Assembly (NCBI RefSeq): GCF_900129095.1
Contig: NZ_FQVA01000001.1
Coordinates: 248,001 to 312,000, forward strand
Length of the DNA stretch: 64,000 nucleotides
Source: Microbulbifer donghaiensis
GTDB taxonomy: Bacteria > Pseudomonadota > Gammaproteobacteria > Pseudomonadales > Cellvibrionaceae
Direction: 5' to 3'
How positions within the stretch are numbered: position 1 is the stretch's first letter; every line of letters starts with the position of its first letter. Shown one piece after another: positions 36,397 to 45,581 of the stretch. Under the pieces are notes generated by a model. That model had not been told where the DNA came from, made no database searches, and saw only the letters and a list, made by a program, of their open reading frames with translations. The position numbers and the translations under genes were made by a program.

Positions 36397-38091
36397 TTAG
36401 GGCTGTTGCCACTCCACGTGCAATACCCGGTGGGGGATCTGGTGTCGGGCGAAATAGGCCAGCCAGCGCTGCTGGTTCTGCTGTAGTCGATCGCCGGGGC
36501 CTTTCACTTCTACCAACTCGTAACCGCCTGATGATGGAAACAGGATCAGGTCAGGAAGGCCGTTGCGGTGATGGCCGATGTCGCTGAGCAGTCGCCGGAA
36601 CAGCCGGTGCCAGTGATCGGCGGGAATGCGCTCGAGCGCCAGTTGCAGCAGCGGCTCCGGCAGGGCCTCCCATGCAACCAGGGGGTTGGCGACGCCGTAC
36701 TTCTGGCGATAGTGCCGCCATACCCGCCGGGCCAGGTGTTCGACGTCTAATTCGGCTAGGCGCTGTTCGAACGCTACGCGGCGTTGCAGAAAGAAGTCGC
36801 CCGTGCGGAAGTCGCTCGGCGCAACCTGAAATGGGTTGAAGAAGGCCCCTGGCACCGGGCTGAACAGGATGTCCCACACGTAGAGCCCGAGCACGCCATT
36901 GAACAGCGTGTTTTCCACGTAGAAGCATTGGTGAGGAAATGGATCAGGCTCTGCACTGGGCGACCCTAGTTCCAGATACGCAGCCGCCAACAGTTCCACC
37001 CGATCGGGTGCCGGTGGCAGTACCACGGTTTCCGTCGGCGGCTTGCACCGCTCCGGTGGTTGCCAGCCGCCCAATTGTTTGGCCTTTTTCGCTGTACGGT
37101 AGCCGAAGCTCTCCGCGAACACCTGCTCGGCTTCATTGTGGGGTGCGGCGAGAATTTCCCCGCACAGCGCCAGCCCCGTGTCGATATCGCCGCGCGTCAC
37201 GGCAATCCGCGCGCGGCGCTCGCGGGCCGGTGGCCGGGCGCAGGCCCGATAGAGTCGGTCGGCGGCATCCAGGGCCTCCAGCCGTTCCAGCTGCCGGGCC
37301 AGCGTCAGGCGCAGGCGGTCCAGGCGCCGGTGCAGGGTGGCATCACCGTCGCTAACCTCGGGCAGCTGCTCCGCCAGCGCCAGTATTTCCTCGGGCCCCG
37401 CTTCCAGCGCGCCGTCCAACAGCTCCAGGCAGTCGTAATAGCGCAGGTGCCGGTCGATTTGTGCCCGGCTCTGGAACGGCAGGTTCTTGCGGTCCAGCGG
37501 GTAATTTTCGTAGCGGTACATCCCCAGGTCGCGCAGGACATAGTCAGTCAGGTCCTGGTTCAGGTTGCCGAAGAAACACAGCTTGAAGGTCTCGAAGTGC
37601 TCGGCCGCCTGAACCGCCAGCAGGGTTTCCCCGGCCGCTAAGGCATTCCGCAGTGCCGGCGCTTCGTCGTGCAGCTCCAGCAGCGCCAGCTCCAGTGCCG
37701 GGCGTTTCAGTGCCTTGGGCAGGGGGACGGGGCTGCAGGCCTGTAGCTCCGCCTTGCTGAATAGCGGCAACATTTCCTCAAGCGCCAGGGCGGGGTCGCG
37801 CTGCAGCAGGTCCGCCGTTACCAGCTGCTCCGCTGCCAAGGGAAGGTTTTCGATTTCGACATAATTCAACTTGCCCAACCGGAACAGAGCGCCCCTGGAG
37901 GATGGTACGCCCTTGCGGGACAGCAGCCGCACATAAAGTCGCTGGCTGTTGAGTTCCAGTGCGCGAAAGTCATGGTAAAAACGCCGCTCGCGATCTGACA
38001 GCAGCCCCTCATAGCGGGCGACCACAAAATCCACCAGTGCGCGGAAGTTGCTCAGGTAATAGTCGGGTGCCAGTTCAACGGGTTCGCCCAT
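36397..38091 (-). CDS. fan1: FAN1-type VRR-NUC domain structure-specific nuclease
   Basis: A 564-residue bacterial FAN1 homologue. The N-terminal region (YYLSNFRALVDFVVARYEGLLSDRERRFYHDF) and RLLSRKGVPSSRGALFRLGKLNY fit the SAP-like DNA-binding part. A helical TPR-like middle follows, and the C-terminal VRR-NUC domain (residues ~507-550) has GLPDLILF and ELVEVKGPGDRLQQNQ, giving the PD...ExK metal-binding residues. FAN1 enzymes cut 5' flaps near interstrand crosslinks. It is the first gene of a two-gene operon with the helicase. The 546 bases upstream hold no gene. Confidence 0.93.
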   Translation of the reverse strand: MGEPVELAPDYYLSNFRALVDFVVARYEGLLSDRERRFYHDFRALELNSQRLYVRLLSRKGVPSSRGALFRLGKLNYVEIENLPLAAEQLVTADLLQRDPALALEEMLPLFSKAELQACSPVPLPKALKRPALELALLELHDEAPALRNALAAGETLLAVQAAEHFETFKLCFFGNLNQDLTDYVLRDLGMYRYENYPLDRKNLPFQSRAQIDRHLRYYDCLELLDGALEAGPEEILALAEQLPEVSDGDATLHRRLDRLRLTLARQLERLEALDAADRLYRACARPPARERRARIAVTRGDIDTGLALCGEILAAPHNEAEQVFAESFGYRTAKKAKQLGGWQPPERCKPPTETVVLPPAPDRVELLAAAYLELGSPSAEPDPFPHQCFYVENTLFNGVLGLYVWDILFSPVPGAFFNPFQVAPSDFRTGDFFLQRRVAFEQRLAELDVEHLARRVWRHYRQKYGVANPLVAWEALPEPLLQLALERIPADHWHRLFRRLLSDIGHHRNGLPDLILFPSSGGYELVEVKGPGDRLQQNQQRWLAYFARHQIPHRVLHVEWQQP

Positions 38092-38637
38092 CGGGTGTCG
38101 TCGGGTACTTCAGTCGTCACGGATTGCCTGGGAAGCGGGCTGTCCCGCCAGAGTGCTGTATGGTTATACAGGATGTGGCGCATCCGAACAAACTCTGGTG
38201 CAACTGTCGGTCGCCAGGGCGTATCTGCTACCGCGGGACTACGCTATTTCGGCGCCTTAGGCATCCGTAGGGGCTCGTGCACCGATCGTGCGACTGACGC
38301 CGGAAAATGGGCGTTTATTCTTACTGCGCTCAACAATAAAGGCGCGGATTCTTCCTATACTCTGGCTGCGTCCGACACAGTGACCGGGACAGAAAATCGC
38401 GGTCATGCGCTGCCGGACTCACCAACATAAAGAGCCATCGGAAAATCGCGGCCGTCGCCATTACTAACAGGGAAGTGTTAGCAATCGATCTGTGCGGACC
38501 TGGCACTGTCTACAGGCAAGTAATTTATGGTGTTGCCAGCCTATGGCCTTCGCGGCCTGACGTGTTGGCGGTGTCTTATCGGTTACGCCAGACGGATGCA
38601 GCTGGGTGCGGACCTGCGGGCCCTTGAGGAGTGACTC
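38092..38637. other. Intergenic region, no gene seen
   Basis: This 546-base gap separates the divergent fan1 and acetyltransferase genes and should hold both promoters. Short open frames in it lack ribosome sites and family resemblance. A short direct repeat (GAAAATCGCGG) occurs at about 38393 and 38442. No operator or RNA gene was recognised. Confidence 0.5.
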
Positions 38638-40332
38638 ATGCTACCGGCAGCAGAAGCCAGGGAAGAGATACAGACCGCCGGCGAGGGTGCCGACGCGCAC
38701 CCGATAGCCTGCTCGAGCGTCGAGGTGCTGATCGGTGAGGCGGCCCACCGACAGTTGATGGACAGCGCTTTCATTGAGGCGTGGCGGGATCTATACGATG
38801 CCTGCCCGTGGGGCACTGCCGGCCAGCGACCCGAATTCGTGCAGACTTGGTGCCGCGTCTACAGGGAACAAGAGGAACCAATCCTGCTGCTGGAGCGGGC
38901 CGGTTCGAAGCTGACCGGATGCCTGCCCCTGACTCGTCCCATTGGAGAGGATGCCGATGGGGCTCCACTGCGCCAGGCCGGTTACACCGACTGCGAGTAC
39001 CAGGTTTGGCTCGCCACTCCCGATAGGGCAGACGCCTTCTTCCCCCGCGCGGTAGCATGCCTGGAGCGAGAGATCGGGCCGCAGACACTGGACCTCGGCC
39101 AGTTGCCCCCCGCCATGCCGCGGGGCTGGCTGTCGCGGGACAAGCTGCGATTCCGCTGCCAGCTGGGGCAGACCGAACGCCGCATCGTGCACGTTTCGGA
39201 TCGCGACGAGGTCGAGCGATACGTGCGCGGCAAGAAGCGCCTGCGCACGACGATGAACAAGCTCAAGCGCAGCGGACAGGTGCGCGTTCGGCGCCTGCGT
39301 GAACCCGATGAGATTCTCGCGTTTTTCCCGCGCTTTCAGGCGATGTTCGAGTTCCGCAAGGGCGCCGTTTACAACGTGCTGCCGTTTCGTGACTCGCCGT
39401 TGCGCCGCCGCTTCCTGGAAGAGCAGGCGAGGGTGCCGGGCCTGCTTCATGTCACCGTACTCGAGCGCGACGGTGAACTGTTGGCCGCCCATGTGGGCAC
39501 TGCCGGCAAGCGCGAGTTGTCCGTCGCCGGCATCGTGCATTCCGAATTCGAATCTCACCACTCACCCGGCTCGCTACTGCTGTTAGAACTCACCCGCATC
39601 TTGTGTGAGGAAGGTTTCAAAATCCTCGATATGACCCCCGGCGGCGATGCTTACAAGGCCCGCATGTCCAAAATCGTGGAGCCAGTCTTTGAGCTGATCG
39701 TCCACCGCAGTATCGCGCACGCGATGGCGGTGCTGGGCAGGCGCAGGCTCAAGGCGATTGGGCGTGCAGCACTGCAGCGATTGCCGGAGTCAGTGCGCGC
39801 GCGCTTGTCGGGACTTGGATTCCGATCCCGATCGCAGCCGCTGGCGGAAGATGCCGGCCGGGGGGCGGACGTGGTGTCTGATGTCCATTTTCTGTATCCG
39901 CTGGCGCACGACGAAGCGGCAGCGGAAAGCACTATCGAGACAACCGCTTCCTGGGTGCACAATGACATCAGCGCACTACAGGCGGTAGTCGCGGATCGAT
40001 CTGGCTACTTGGACCTGCTTAAGCGTGCCCATGCGCACGTGTGTGTCGGGGGACAGTTGTTCTGTCGCTATTCAGGCGACAGTGAAAGTGTGGAGGCGAT
40101 CGCTTTCGTGACCCCGGCCGCTGCGCTGAATGTCCCCTTTCCGTTGCCTGAGGGAGCGCGCCTGATCGTCGAGCTGGACTACCTGGAGGACTGTCCGCGC
40201 GCGCTCGCCGACTGGGTGCGGGAACTTTCGCAAGTTGTCGGCCCAACTCCAGAGTCTCCGGTGTTTGTAGCGCTGCGGAGTGCGGTTGCTGCGGAATGCC
40301 TACCTGCTGCGGGTAGTGCGTGTATCGCGTGA
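38638..40332 (+). CDS. CelD/FemAB-type GNAT acetyltransferase with C-terminal extension
   Basis: A 564-residue protein. Residues ~180-340 form an Acetyltransf_6 (CelD/BcsL, FemAB-like) domain: KKRLRTTMNKLKRSGQVRVRR, then FYNVLP-like RDSPLRRRFLEEQAR and DGELLAAHVGTAGKRELSVAG, followed by SPGSLLLLELTRILCEEGFKILDMTPGGDAYKARMS. Such enzymes modify exopolysaccharide sugars or cell-wall peptides. The last ~170 residues (after about 395) are not part of that domain and I cannot assign them. GGAG precedes the ATG. No polysaccharide genes adjoin, though ndvB is elsewhere in the window. Confidence 0.82.
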   Translation: MLPAAEAREEIQTAGEGADAHPIACSSVEVLIGEAAHRQLMDSAFIEAWRDLYDACPWGTAGQRPEFVQTWCRVYREQEEPILLLERAGSKLTGCLPLTRPIGEDADGAPLRQAGYTDCEYQVWLATPDRADAFFPRAVACLEREIGPQTLDLGQLPPAMPRGWLSRDKLRFRCQLGQTERRIVHVSDRDEVERYVRGKKRLRTTMNKLKRSGQVRVRRLREPDEILAFFPRFQAMFEFRKGAVYNVLPFRDSPLRRRFLEEQARVPGLLHVTVLERDGELLAAHVGTAGKRELSVAGIVHSEFESHHSPGSLLLLELTRILCEEGFKILDMTPGGDAYKARMSKIVEPVFELIVHRSIAHAMAVLGRRRLKAIGRAALQRLPESVRARLSGLGFRSRSQPLAEDAGRGADVVSDVHFLYPLAHDEAAAESTIETTASWVHNDISALQAVVADRSGYLDLLKRAHAHVCVGGQLFCRYSGDSESVEAIAFVTPAAALNVPFPLPEGARLIVELDYLEDCPRALADWVRELSQVVGPTPESPVFVALRSAVAAECLPAAGSACIA

Positions 40333-40429
40333 ACCTATTTTCCTTATTAGTACGACGTTGATGCATTCAGACCGGATGAAATATTAAACATCTGTTCCAT
40401 TTTTGTTCAAACAGCCAGAGGATTTGACA

Positions 40430-41089
40430 ATGGCATTACGCATAAATGACCAAGCACCGAACTTCCAGGCAGACACCACCCAGGGAAAAATCGATTTCCA
40501 TGAGTGGATTGGCGATGGCTGGGCGGTATTGTTTTCACACCCCAAAGATTTCACGCCGGTTTGTACGACGGAACTGGGCTATATGGCCAAGATCCAGCCG
40601 GAATTTGAGAAGCGGAATACAAAAATCATTGGGTTGAGTATTGATTCATCTGGCGATCACGAAAAGTGGCTCAAGGATGTCGAAGAAGTTGGCGGTGCAG
40701 CGGTTAATTATCCAGTCATAGCGGATACAAACCTGGAAGTGGCCAAGCTATACAATATGTTCCCTGCGGACGAAACGGGCACTGCCGAAGGCCGTACCGC
40801 GGCGACAAATGCAACTGTGCGTTCGGTGTTCGTGATTGGCCCGGATAAAAATATAAAGCTTATGATGACCTACCCAATGACGACGGGCCGAAATTTTGAT
40901 GAGATCCTTCGCGCGATTGATTCAATGCAGCTTACTGCCAAGCACCAGGTGGCCACCCCGGTAAACTGGAAGCAAGGTGAAGAGGTCATTATCGTGCCTA
41001 CAGTAACCGATGAAGAGGCAAAGAAAATCTATCCCGATGGTTGGAAGACTGTAAAACCTTACCTCAGAAAGGTTAAACAGCCAGTCTGA
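40430..41089 (+). CDS. Peroxiredoxin, 1-Cys (Prx6) type
   Basis: A 219-residue Prx6-class peroxidase. HPKDFTPVCTTELG holds the peroxidatic cysteine in the P-x-x-x-T/S-x-x-C motif, SIDSSGDHEKWLKD follows, and the C-terminal dimerisation arm (VATPVNWKQGEEVIIVPTVTDEEAKKIYPDGWKTVKPYLR) is typical of this class. No resolving cysteine is evident. It reduces H2O2 and lipid peroxides in the cytoplasm. The start ATG 40430 follows CAGAGGA. Base use is less GC-rich than in neighbouring genes. Confidence 0.93.
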   Translation: MALRINDQAPNFQADTTQGKIDFHEWIGDGWAVLFSHPKDFTPVCTTELGYMAKIQPEFEKRNTKIIGLSIDSSGDHEKWLKDVEEVGGAAVNYPVIADTNLEVAKLYNMFPADETGTAEGRTAATNATVRSVFVIGPDKNIKLMMTYPMTTGRNFDEILRAIDSMQLTAKHQVATPVNWKQGEEVIIVPTVTDEEAKKIYPDGWKTVKPYLRKVKQPV

Positions 41090-41302
41090 AGGGCCACTTG
41101 GACTTTCTCGGGACAAATCTGACAACGCATCCTTAACGGAAGGAGGGTGCCGGTTTTGATGAGGTTTCCTGGCCGGTGCCCCAGAAAAAATGCAGCCATC
41201 ATTCAAGTCGGCCCCTAGCCGGCGCCTGTCTCCGGCTCTTGGGAATCTCGCCACGAACACTTCGAATACTCTGCTTTAAAACAATTGGATTGAGCCCATA
41301 CG

Positions 41303-41327
41303 CCAAATAGGCGCCAGGCGTATTTGG
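41303..41327. repeat. Inverted repeat between convergent peroxiredoxin and hydroxylase genes
   Basis: CCAAATA (41303-41309) and TATTTGG (41321-41327) form a 7-base stem with an 11-base loop. There is no T run, so intrinsic termination is doubtful. The remaining part of the 41090-41405 gap shows no gene. Confidence 0.35.
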
Positions 41328-41405
41328 ACTTCGATATTCGCTACTCCACAGCCAAAAACGGGAACAAAGGGTACAGAGAGAGCCTGTGCGCCTTTACCCT
41401 TACCT

Positions 41406-42251
41406 TTACCTCTGCTTCTCGCTTTCGCGATTGATCGTATAGCCGCTTGCGCGTCCTCGCCAGGGCTGCACAAGCATCCGGTCCAACCAAAGGTCACGCC
41501 GGGTACGGAACTGTTTGATTCCAATGGTCATGCCTTGGTGGCCGTCCCTCGGCTGTGCGCGATAGGTTCCCAGCAGGCGATCCCACCAGGGCAGATTGAA
41601 GCCAAAGTTGCTATTGGTTTCAGAGGGGTGCACCGAGTGGTGAACGCGGTGCATATCCGGTGTAACCACAAGCCAGCGCAGCACCCGGTCTGTGCCGGGC
41701 GGAATGCGGATATTGCTGTGATTGAACATTGTGGTGCCGTTCAAGAGGATTTCGAACGCGAGCACCGCGATGGCAGGCGGACCGAGCGCCAAGATCAGGG
41801 CCAGTTTGATTCCCATCGACAAAAGCACCTCGATCGGGTGAAAGCGCAGCCCGGTGGTCACGTCAAACTCCAGATCTGCGTGATGCATACGGTGCAGGCG
41901 CCAAAGGACCGGCACCGCATGGAACATCACATGCTGCAGGTAGATTGCGAAATCAAGAATGAGCAGGGAAGCTGTAACCGCGAGCCACCGGGGGGCCGCG
42001 ACGATATTGAACAACCCCCAGCCGCGCTCCTCAGCCACGAGCGCAAGCCCCACAGGAATAAGTGGGATTGCCAAACGAAGAATTGCCGTATTGGCGACGA
42101 CGATACCGAGATTGTTGGGCCAGCGGAGGAGGCGGGGAATTTCTTGGTTACGTCGCGGCTTCATTGCCTCCCAGGTAGCCATAACGGCGAAGACGCCCAG
42201 GAAGAAGGCGAGGCGGATAGCCGGCTCATAGATTAACAGCGTCTCTTTCAT
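41406..42251 (-). CDS. Sterol desaturase / fatty acid hydroxylase family protein
   Basis: A 281-residue inner-membrane di-iron enzyme. The histidine boxes are HVMFH, HRMHHAD and HRVHH, with another histidine in FNHSN; these are the ligands of the membrane fatty-acid hydroxylase superfamily. Several membrane segments lie at residues ~10-30, 45-70, 90-105 and 145-170. It probably hydroxylates a lipid or sterol-like substrate. The ATG is at 42251. It is convergent with the peroxiredoxin gene. Confidence 0.9.
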   Translation of the reverse strand: MKETLLIYEPAIRLAFFLGVFAVMATWEAMKPRRNQEIPRLLRWPNNLGIVVANTAILRLAIPLIPVGLALVAEERGWGLFNIVAAPRWLAVTASLLILDFAIYLQHVMFHAVPVLWRLHRMHHADLEFDVTTGLRFHPIEVLLSMGIKLALILALGPPAIAVLAFEILLNGTTMFNHSNIRIPPGTDRVLRWLVVTPDMHRVHHSVHPSETNSNFGFNLPWWDRLLGTYRAQPRDGHQGMTIGIKQFRTRRDLWLDRMLVQPWRGRASGYTINRESEKQR

Positions 42252-42510
42252 ATGATCGACAAGGCAAATACCGTCACCGTTGACCAGCTAAGTTTTACGA
42301 TGGGCCACCCGGTCAAAGATTGTGGAGAGCCGCGCATGCCTCTAATCCCATACATGGATCTCCACGGAATAGTTACACGCCCTAACATCCGGCAACCTAT
42401 TGATTTTAAGCTAATCAGTAGTCCCCGGTTTCAACTAAAGAGGCAGATACGGTTACTTACTGGCGTGGATTAGCGCCTCTAGACACTGTTCAAGCAATAC
42501 AGGAGAGGCG

Positions 42511-42813
42511 GTGGATCCAGTGCAATCCTACTCGCCACGCCTTTATCAGGGCCGTCGGAGTGGATATGCAGAGTCTCAACCTATGGTGGCCGCTGCTCAA
42601 GAGGGAGATAGGGTAGTAACTCATGCGTTATATCTAGCACAGTTAGGTTGTCAAAAGTCTGTGAATAAGGCGGCTATTACATCGGGATTTCTTCTTTTGG
42701 TTTTCTTCCTTCTTCCTGACGTCAAAGGTGATTTATGGGGATTATCGGCAATAAGTGCTATCCAAGAGGGCTATCTGGCACTTTGGGGCACAATTGCAAG
42801 ATATAAGGCGTAA
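42511..42813 (+). CDS. Doubtful 100-residue open frame
   Basis: A frame starting at GTG 42511 behind a good AGGAGAGG. The first 50 residues are polar; AAITSGFLLLVFFLLPDV near residues 55-72 could be a membrane segment. I recognise no family, and codon use is poorer than in true genes nearby. It lies in a gene-poor, less GC-rich stretch (42252-43129), which may be old degraded DNA. Confidence 0.25.
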   Translation: MDPVQSYSPRLYQGRRSGYAESQPMVAAAQEGDRVVTHALYLAQLGCQKSVNKAAITSGFLLLVFFLLPDVKGDLWGLSAISAIQEGYLALWGTIARYKA

Positions 42814-43129
42814 TGCGAACATATGTCTAGCTACAGGGTCATTGATGGAACGAGTTTCTGATTATTCGATTATATAACCCATTGATATGAGTTTATCACT
42901 CCCCCATCTTTCACTCCCTATAGGCTTGGTTCTGGAATTCTAGGCAAGGATTCTGAAATATCCTGATAACGGTAGGAACCTCCCCCCATGCAAAATGCAA
43001 TGGCTCGAAAGGATCTTATTGATCTCGCTGAGACCCGGAATGTCGAGGAAGCAGTGGGACGGCCAAGGACGGCAGCAAACGCAGTTTTCTGAAGGATCGT
43101 GAAGGCGCATTAACTGAGAGGTTTCTACC
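42814..43129. other. Intergenic stretch with nothing recognised
   Basis: AT-richer than its surroundings, with no convincing frame on either strand and no RNA structure I can support. It leads into a small signal-peptide-like frame at 43130. Confidence 0.4.
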
Positions 43130-43246
43130 ATGTTAAAGCGTATTGTTTTCGCAGTCGCGATGGTTTTTGTTACCGCACTGGCATTTAGCAGCCCTGTTGT
43201 GCCTGAGCCGGCCCTGGAATCAGAGTTCTACACCAGTAATCTGTAA
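43130..43246 (+). CDS. Possible 38-residue exported small protein
   Basis: ATG 43130 follows GAGAGG at good distance. The product begins MLKRIVFAVAMVFVTALAFS, a clear signal-peptide or single-membrane-helix pattern (two basic residues, then a hydrophobic core), followed by SPVVPEPALESEFYTSNL. Cleavage after AFS would leave a short acidic peptide. No family is known to me; it could also be the truncated head of a lost gene, since the next 200 bases are non-coding. Confidence 0.45.
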   Translation: MLKRIVFAVAMVFVTALAFSSPVVPEPALESEFYTSNL

Positions 43247-43448
43247 AGCCGATCGGTTTTGTCTCATGCTGTGGTTCGGATACACGGTCGGCAATGCGGC
43301 ATTCTATTATTCAGATGTGGTGCCATAGTAAATTTTTCAGGCGTACCCCCGCTTCGCCAACAAAGTGCAGTTTCTACTTCGGGGGGCGCAAAACCAGGCG
43401 CGCAATTATGCTGGATCGGATCCTGATCGGCCGGTGCGATCGATAGCA

Positions 43449-44003
43449 ATGCTCAGAAACACGGATCAGCGATACGGCGCCGTCGCCATTGTGCTTCATT
43501 GGCTCATGGCGGTCTTGCTCATTGCGCTGATCGTGCAGGGCCTCTACATGACCGGCCTGCCCGACGTCGGGTTCAACAAGCAAAAAATCCTGCATATTTT
43601 AGCTCACAAGGAATACGGCATGCTGGCCCTGGGGCTGGCGGCGATACGACTTGCTTGGCGTCTTGGCAATGTGCTACCGGTTCTGGTCGAAAATCTTCCC
43701 GACTGGCAGAAGGTGGCTGCGCGGTTCGTCCATCTCTCTTTTTACGGCTTGATGTTCGCCCTGCCGATCAGCGGATGGCTGATGTCTTCCGCCGTGGGTA
43801 TCCCGGTGTACGTCTTCGGGTACAGGCTGCCGGATTTGATCGCACACGATGAGCGCCTGTTTCAGCTGTTCATCGACCTTCACAAGTGGCTGAGTTATGC
43901 ATTGATCGGCCTTATCATCGTGCACGCCGGAGCGGCGTTAAGGCACCATTTCTTTGGCCGGGATGACACCTTGAAGAAAATTCTACCTGCCGAGCGTGCT
44001 TAA
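43449..44003 (+). CDS. Cytochrome b561 family protein
   Basis: A 184-residue inner-membrane di-heme protein. RYGAVAIVLHWLMAVLLIALIVQGLYM opens the first of four helices with a heme histidine; LAHKEYGMLALGLAAIRLAWR, FVHLSFYGLMFALPISGWLMSS and DLHKWLSYALIGLIIVHAGAALRHHF supply the others. The family moves electrons from quinol, often to superoxide or periplasmic partners. The start at ATG 43449 fits the family N-terminus. It is convergent with the lipoprotein gene, with seven bases between the stops. Confidence 0.92.
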   Translation: MLRNTDQRYGAVAIVLHWLMAVLLIALIVQGLYMTGLPDVGFNKQKILHILAHKEYGMLALGLAAIRLAWRLGNVLPVLVENLPDWQKVAARFVHLSFYGLMFALPISGWLMSSAVGIPVYVFGYRLPDLIAHDERLFQLFIDLHKWLSYALIGLIIVHAGAALRHHFFGRDDTLKKILPAERA

Positions 44004-44010
44004 CCTGCAC

Positions 44011-44631
44011 TCACTGCACCGTCTCAAGCGCAAATCCGGCCACCTGCTGCAGGGCCTTCGCAGTGGCATCGTTCGCCGCCACGACTCCGGCGTAAGGCGT
44101 ATTCTGCAACATGGGTTCGCGAAGCGATATCGCCCTGGTGGCGATGATGCGTTTCGATGCGCCATCGGTGATCTGCACCCGCAGGGAAAGACGCAGGGTT
44201 GCCGGATCCGAGGTGAAGTCCTGCGTGAGCTCGAGAATCTCCGTCCGCAGCGCATAACTGTATGGGCCGAAGTAGGGCGGCGTGATTACTGCGCCAAAGT
44301 AATGGGTACTCTCCATCGTCTGCACCAGTAAGGGCAGGAGCATCTCTCGAGGCGATGCACCCCATTCGTACTGACTGAAATAGTCGACCTGGTACGGCCG
44401 GACCCTGTAGGCCATTCGCACGGTGTCGTAGACGGGGTTGATGGAAGGCGGTAGCACCACTAGTGTCGCCGCACGGGTATCCCGCTGGGGGATGGCGAGC
44501 GGCAGTTTGTCTATCACTCCCACCCGGATTTCATTGTCCACCGGAGCGAACAGTGTGCAGCTGGAAATCAGCGCTGCGGAGAGGGCGGCGAGGAGGAATC
44601 TGACTAACCTATCGTGGCCGCTTGCTCTCAC
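44011..44631 (-). CDS. ABC-type transport auxiliary lipoprotein (PqiC-like)
   Basis: A 206-residue lipoprotein. The signal segment VRFLLAALSAALISSC gives a lipobox ending in Cys25. Downstream, AATLVVLPPSINPVYDTVRMAYRVRPYQVDYFSQYEWGASP is the hallmark of the ABC transport auxiliary lipoprotein family that pairs with MCE proteins. It should sit in the outer membrane, facing the periplasm, and aid lipid transfer. Its start overlaps the MCE gene stop (ATGA at 44628). Confidence 0.9.
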   Translation of the reverse strand: MRASGHDRLVRFLLAALSAALISSCTLFAPVDNEIRVGVIDKLPLAIPQRDTRAATLVVLPPSINPVYDTVRMAYRVRPYQVDYFSQYEWGASPREMLLPLLVQTMESTHYFGAVITPPYFGPYSYALRTEILELTQDFTSDPATLRLSLRVQITDGASKRIIATRAISLREPMLQNTPYAGVVAANDATAKALQQVAGFALETVQ

Positions 44632-45581
44632 TTTGTTTCGCCAGGACCGAGAGGTGGAGGGGTACTGCCGCGGACGAGGATTGATGGATCGCGATTGATC
44701 TTGACCGTAAAGCGGTCCATCGAGTTGGCCAGCTTATTCAGGTTGGCCATCGTCCGATATGCCTCCGGCAGGACCTGGAGCTGAAGTGCATTGATAGTTT
44801 GGCTACTCGATTCCAGTAGGGGGCCGAGTTGGCCGCTCGCTCGCTCGGTGTTCGCTATGATCGAGCTTAAATGCTCTTGTTTCTGGGCGAGCATGCGGCT
44901 GACACGCTCCAGCCCCTTCATGGTGTTGTTGCTCGAATCCAGCAGCGGCCCGAGTCGCTCGCTCGCCTGTCCGGTGTTCGCGATGATCGCGCTGAGGCTC
45001 TCCTGGTTCTCGGCGAGCATGCGGCTGACCTGCTGCAAATTGTCTACTGCATTCCTGAGGGACGCGATGGTCTTATCGTCCAGCAGTGCGCGCGCCATTT
45101 CCGTCAGCACCTGCACATTCTGATTGACCTGCATGATCGCCGTGTCCAGGCTCACGTAGCGGGACGGCGTGCTCGGAATCCGCGGATAGCGCTCTCCCCT
45201 AGCGGCCGTAAGCGCGTGCTCGTCCGTCCCGGTATCTTCCAGCAGGATGTATACGTAGCCGGTGAACCCCCGGGTGGCGAGACCGCGGGCGGTGATAGTG
45301 GCGACAGTCGCCCTTGTGATAGGTGCGTCTTTCTCGACATCCAGCAGAATGCGGACGGTGCGGGGGCCGGTGAGCTCAACCTGGTTAACCGTTCCGACAT
45401 CCACCCCATGGAATTCGACGGGAGCACCGGGAATCAGCCCGGATACGGAATCCTGCGTAACAATCTGGTAGGTCGTGAAGCGGCCAGATACCAGGCTGTG
45501 CCAGATCAACCACACTGCGAGACCGAGCAGCACCGTGCCCGCAAATGCCAATCTTGCCCGGTTCTCTATGCTGAAGTTCAT
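44628..45581 (-). CDS. MlaD-family MCE domain protein
   Basis: A 317-residue protein with one N-terminal membrane helix (RLAFAGTVLLGLAVWLIW), a single MCE domain at residues ~35-115 (VTQDSVSGLIPGAPVEFHGVDVGTV...GLATRGFTGYVYILL) and a long helical tail. The tail has two near-identical copies of a ~42-residue unit beginning VSRMLA, near residues 193-276. MCE proteins carry lipids across the periplasm with an ABC permease and ATPase. No mlaE or mlaF gene is present here. The start at 45581 is supported by GGAGAAA. Confidence 0.9.
   Translation of the reverse strand: MNFSIENRARLAFAGTVLLGLAVWLIWHSLVSGRFTTYQIVTQDSVSGLIPGAPVEFHGVDVGTVNQVELTGPRTVRILLDVEKDAPITRATVATITARGLATRGFTGYVYILLEDTGTDEHALTAARGERYPRIPSTPSRYVSLDTAIMQVNQNVQVLTEMARALLDDKTIASLRNAVDNLQQVSRMLAENQESLSAIIANTGQASERLGPLLDSSNNTMKGLERVSRMLAQKQEHLSSIIANTERASGQLGPLLESSSQTINALQLQVLPEAYRTMANLNKLANSMDRFTVKINRDPSILVRGSTPPPLGPGETK

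Noticed and set aside
42252-42473. 73-codon frame divergent from the hydroxylase start
   Set aside because: No ribosome site, no family, poor codon use, and it begins directly at the neighbouring start codon.
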